From Myxococcota bacterium (GTDB taxonomy: Bacteria > Myxococcota > JAJVIH01), in contig JAJVIH010000070.1 in NCBI GenBank assembly GCA_022072125.1, positions 1 to 41,780 of the forward strand: DNA of 41,780 bases. The letters run 5' to 3'. A program made the position numbers and the translations under genes. The notes beneath the pieces are model-generated. The model was not told where the DNA came from, did not search any database, and saw only the letters and a program-made list of their open reading frames with translations. Of this stretch, positions 40,925 to 41,780 are shown piece by piece; position 1 is the first letter of the stretch, and each line of letters opens with the position of its first letter.

Positions 40925-41780
40925 TCAATCTGGCGTCGGGCTGCCGTAATCCTGCGCTCCGCCAGGGAATATTCCACTGGGCGGGGGCGGAGGAGGCGGG
41001 CTTGGCGCCGACGGGGGAGGAGGAGGCGCCGGCGCGTCAACACGCCGCTGCCACACTGGCCGCGCATCCTGCTGCTGGCCATCTCCCTGGCCCTGAGCAG
41101 GAGGCGGGGTTCCCCCAACCACGGTTTGCTTGATCACGTATTCCTTGCCGTCGGGACCGACGAAGCGGGACTCGCCTGCGGTTCCGCCGCCCGGAGAGCC
41201 GGGCCCTGGTCTTGTTCCGCGCTGACCGCCGCCAAGCCAGGCGCCGCGGTCGTCCACAAGCTGGGGAGGTCCTTCATCCTCGCCGGGCACGCCGGACATG
41301 GGCTCCTCTTCCTGGAGCTTCAGGACGTAGAGGTTCACGGGCACCGGCCCAGAACTGGGGCGTCCATACCGCTCGCGGATACGCACGCCCTTGCGGGTGA
41401 TCGCGATGACCTTGCCGCCGTGCTTGCCCACGTCGGTGCCAATCTTCATGTAACAGCCCAGACTGGCGTCCGGCAGTTCGGCGTAAGCGCGCGGGCTGGC
41501 CACGCCGGTGATGATGCCCACCAGGCGCATTTGCTCCACGTCGTACTTGGTGCAGGGCGTTTCGGGAACATTGGAGGTCACCGAGCACGCCGGATCACTG
41601 GGCGGGCATACGCTGAAGGTGTCGGCGGGCGCGGTCCACCTCTTGAAAGGATCTTTCTTGCCAATCGGCGTGTAGGGATAAATATCGAGGGCGTCTTCCT
41701 TTTTTTCCTCGGGCGCCGGAGCCGCCGCGGGGGCCGGCGCTGGAGCAGGCGCCGCGGGGGCGGCGGCCGCAGGCGCGGCG
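40925..41780 (-). CDS. pilP: Type IV pilus assembly lipoprotein PilP, partial
   Basis: The frame enters from beyond the right edge, so the N-terminus and signal are missing; about 284 residues are visible. A Pro/Ala-rich start is followed by YPYTPIGKKDPFKRW, a PilP-like DPF motif, a Cys-containing stretch (VCPPSDPACS) and the beta-rich MRLVGIITGVASPRAYAEL region. The C-terminal 110 residues are a Pro/Gly/Gln-rich tail, including PPPPPSAPSPPPPPPPSG. PilP links the inner-membrane platform to PilQ. It lies 52 nt before pilQ. pilM, pilN and pilO are expected outside the window. Confidence 0.85.
   Translation of the reverse strand, partial: AAPAAAAPAAPAPAPAPAAAPAPEEKKEDALDIYPYTPIGKKDPFKRWTAPADTFSVCPPSDPACSVTSNVPETPCTKYDVEQMRLVGIITGVASPRAYAELPDASLGCYMKIGTDVGKHGGKVIAITRKGVRIRERYGRPSSGPVPVNLYVLKLQEEEPMSGVPGEDEGPPQLVDDRGAWLGGGQRGTRPGPGSPGGGTAGESRFVGPDGKEYVIKQTVVGGTPPPAQGQGDGQQQDARPVWQRRVDAPAPPPPPSAPSPPPPPPPSGIFPGGAQDYGSPTPD

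Overview
The window is a GC-rich chromosomal segment from a Gram-negative bacterium. It carries type IV pilus genes (secretin pilQ, pilotin-side pilP, pilC, pilS, pilR, pilD), outer-membrane beta-barrels and many Sec lipoproteins. The lipoproteins have Asp/Gly/Ser/Pro-rich low-complexity linkers, and there are thrombospondin-3/MopE-like Ca-binding repeats. This style is typical of Myxococcota and other delta-proteobacterial lineages. I cannot name a genus; an uncultured delta-type lineage is my best inference. No rRNA, tRNA, CRISPR, IS element or prophage was seen, and gene density and base composition look like core chromosome.

Layout, left to right. (1) 1-977: 5' part of an acyl-CoA (methylcrotonyl-CoA type) carboxylase beta subunit. 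(2) 4819 down to 1176: a three-gene operon of an imelysin-like protein, a full-length vitamin K-dependent gamma-carboxylase/HTTM membrane enzyme and an unknown helical lipoprotein. It is driven by a promoter whose spacer is a near-perfect Fur box and it ends at a strong terminator. This is the most interesting part of the window. (3) 5239-6810: a DsrE-family protein, then a convergent outer-membrane barrel. (4) 11115 down to 7065: a membrane-anchored sulfatase-fold enzyme with a MopE-like insert, followed by an unknown membrane protein. (5) 13647 down to 11307: a TolB-like/beta-barrel fusion followed by an Asp/Ala-rich-tailed lipoprotein, with a strong terminator. (6) 13648-14266: a hairpin-rich non-coding stretch, then ilvE. 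(7) 17185 down to 15275: UMF1-type MFS transporter and endonuclease III. (8) 17396-18535: a seven-repeat Asp/Cys-rich lipoprotein. (9) 25655 down to 18743: pilC-pilS-pilR-pilD plus a second sensor kinase. (10) 25926-28598: a Pro/Ala/Tyr-rich exported protein, a small membrane protein and two lipoproteins. (11) 28798-31875: an ECF sigma factor, a small membrane/TPR-like protein and a PHP-type metallohydrolase lipoprotein. (12) 31974-32873: a DMT-family transporter. (13) 41780 down to 33032: one long tightly packed operon, pilP-pilQ-aroC-aroK-aroB-lipoprotein-roadblock-aroQ-efp.

How the genes work together: PilC, PilD, PilP and PilQ are assembly parts of a type IV pilus, and PilS/PilR is the two-component, sigma54-dependent switch for pilin expression. 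AroC, AroK, AroB and AroQ are four shikimate-pathway steps co-transcribed with the secretin. The roadblock/LC7 protein in that operon is of the family that contains MglB, a polarity regulator in pilus-driven gliding, so it may belong functionally with the pilus. The Fur-box operon reads as an iron-limitation response in which a possible glutamate-modifying carboxylase sits between two exported proteins.
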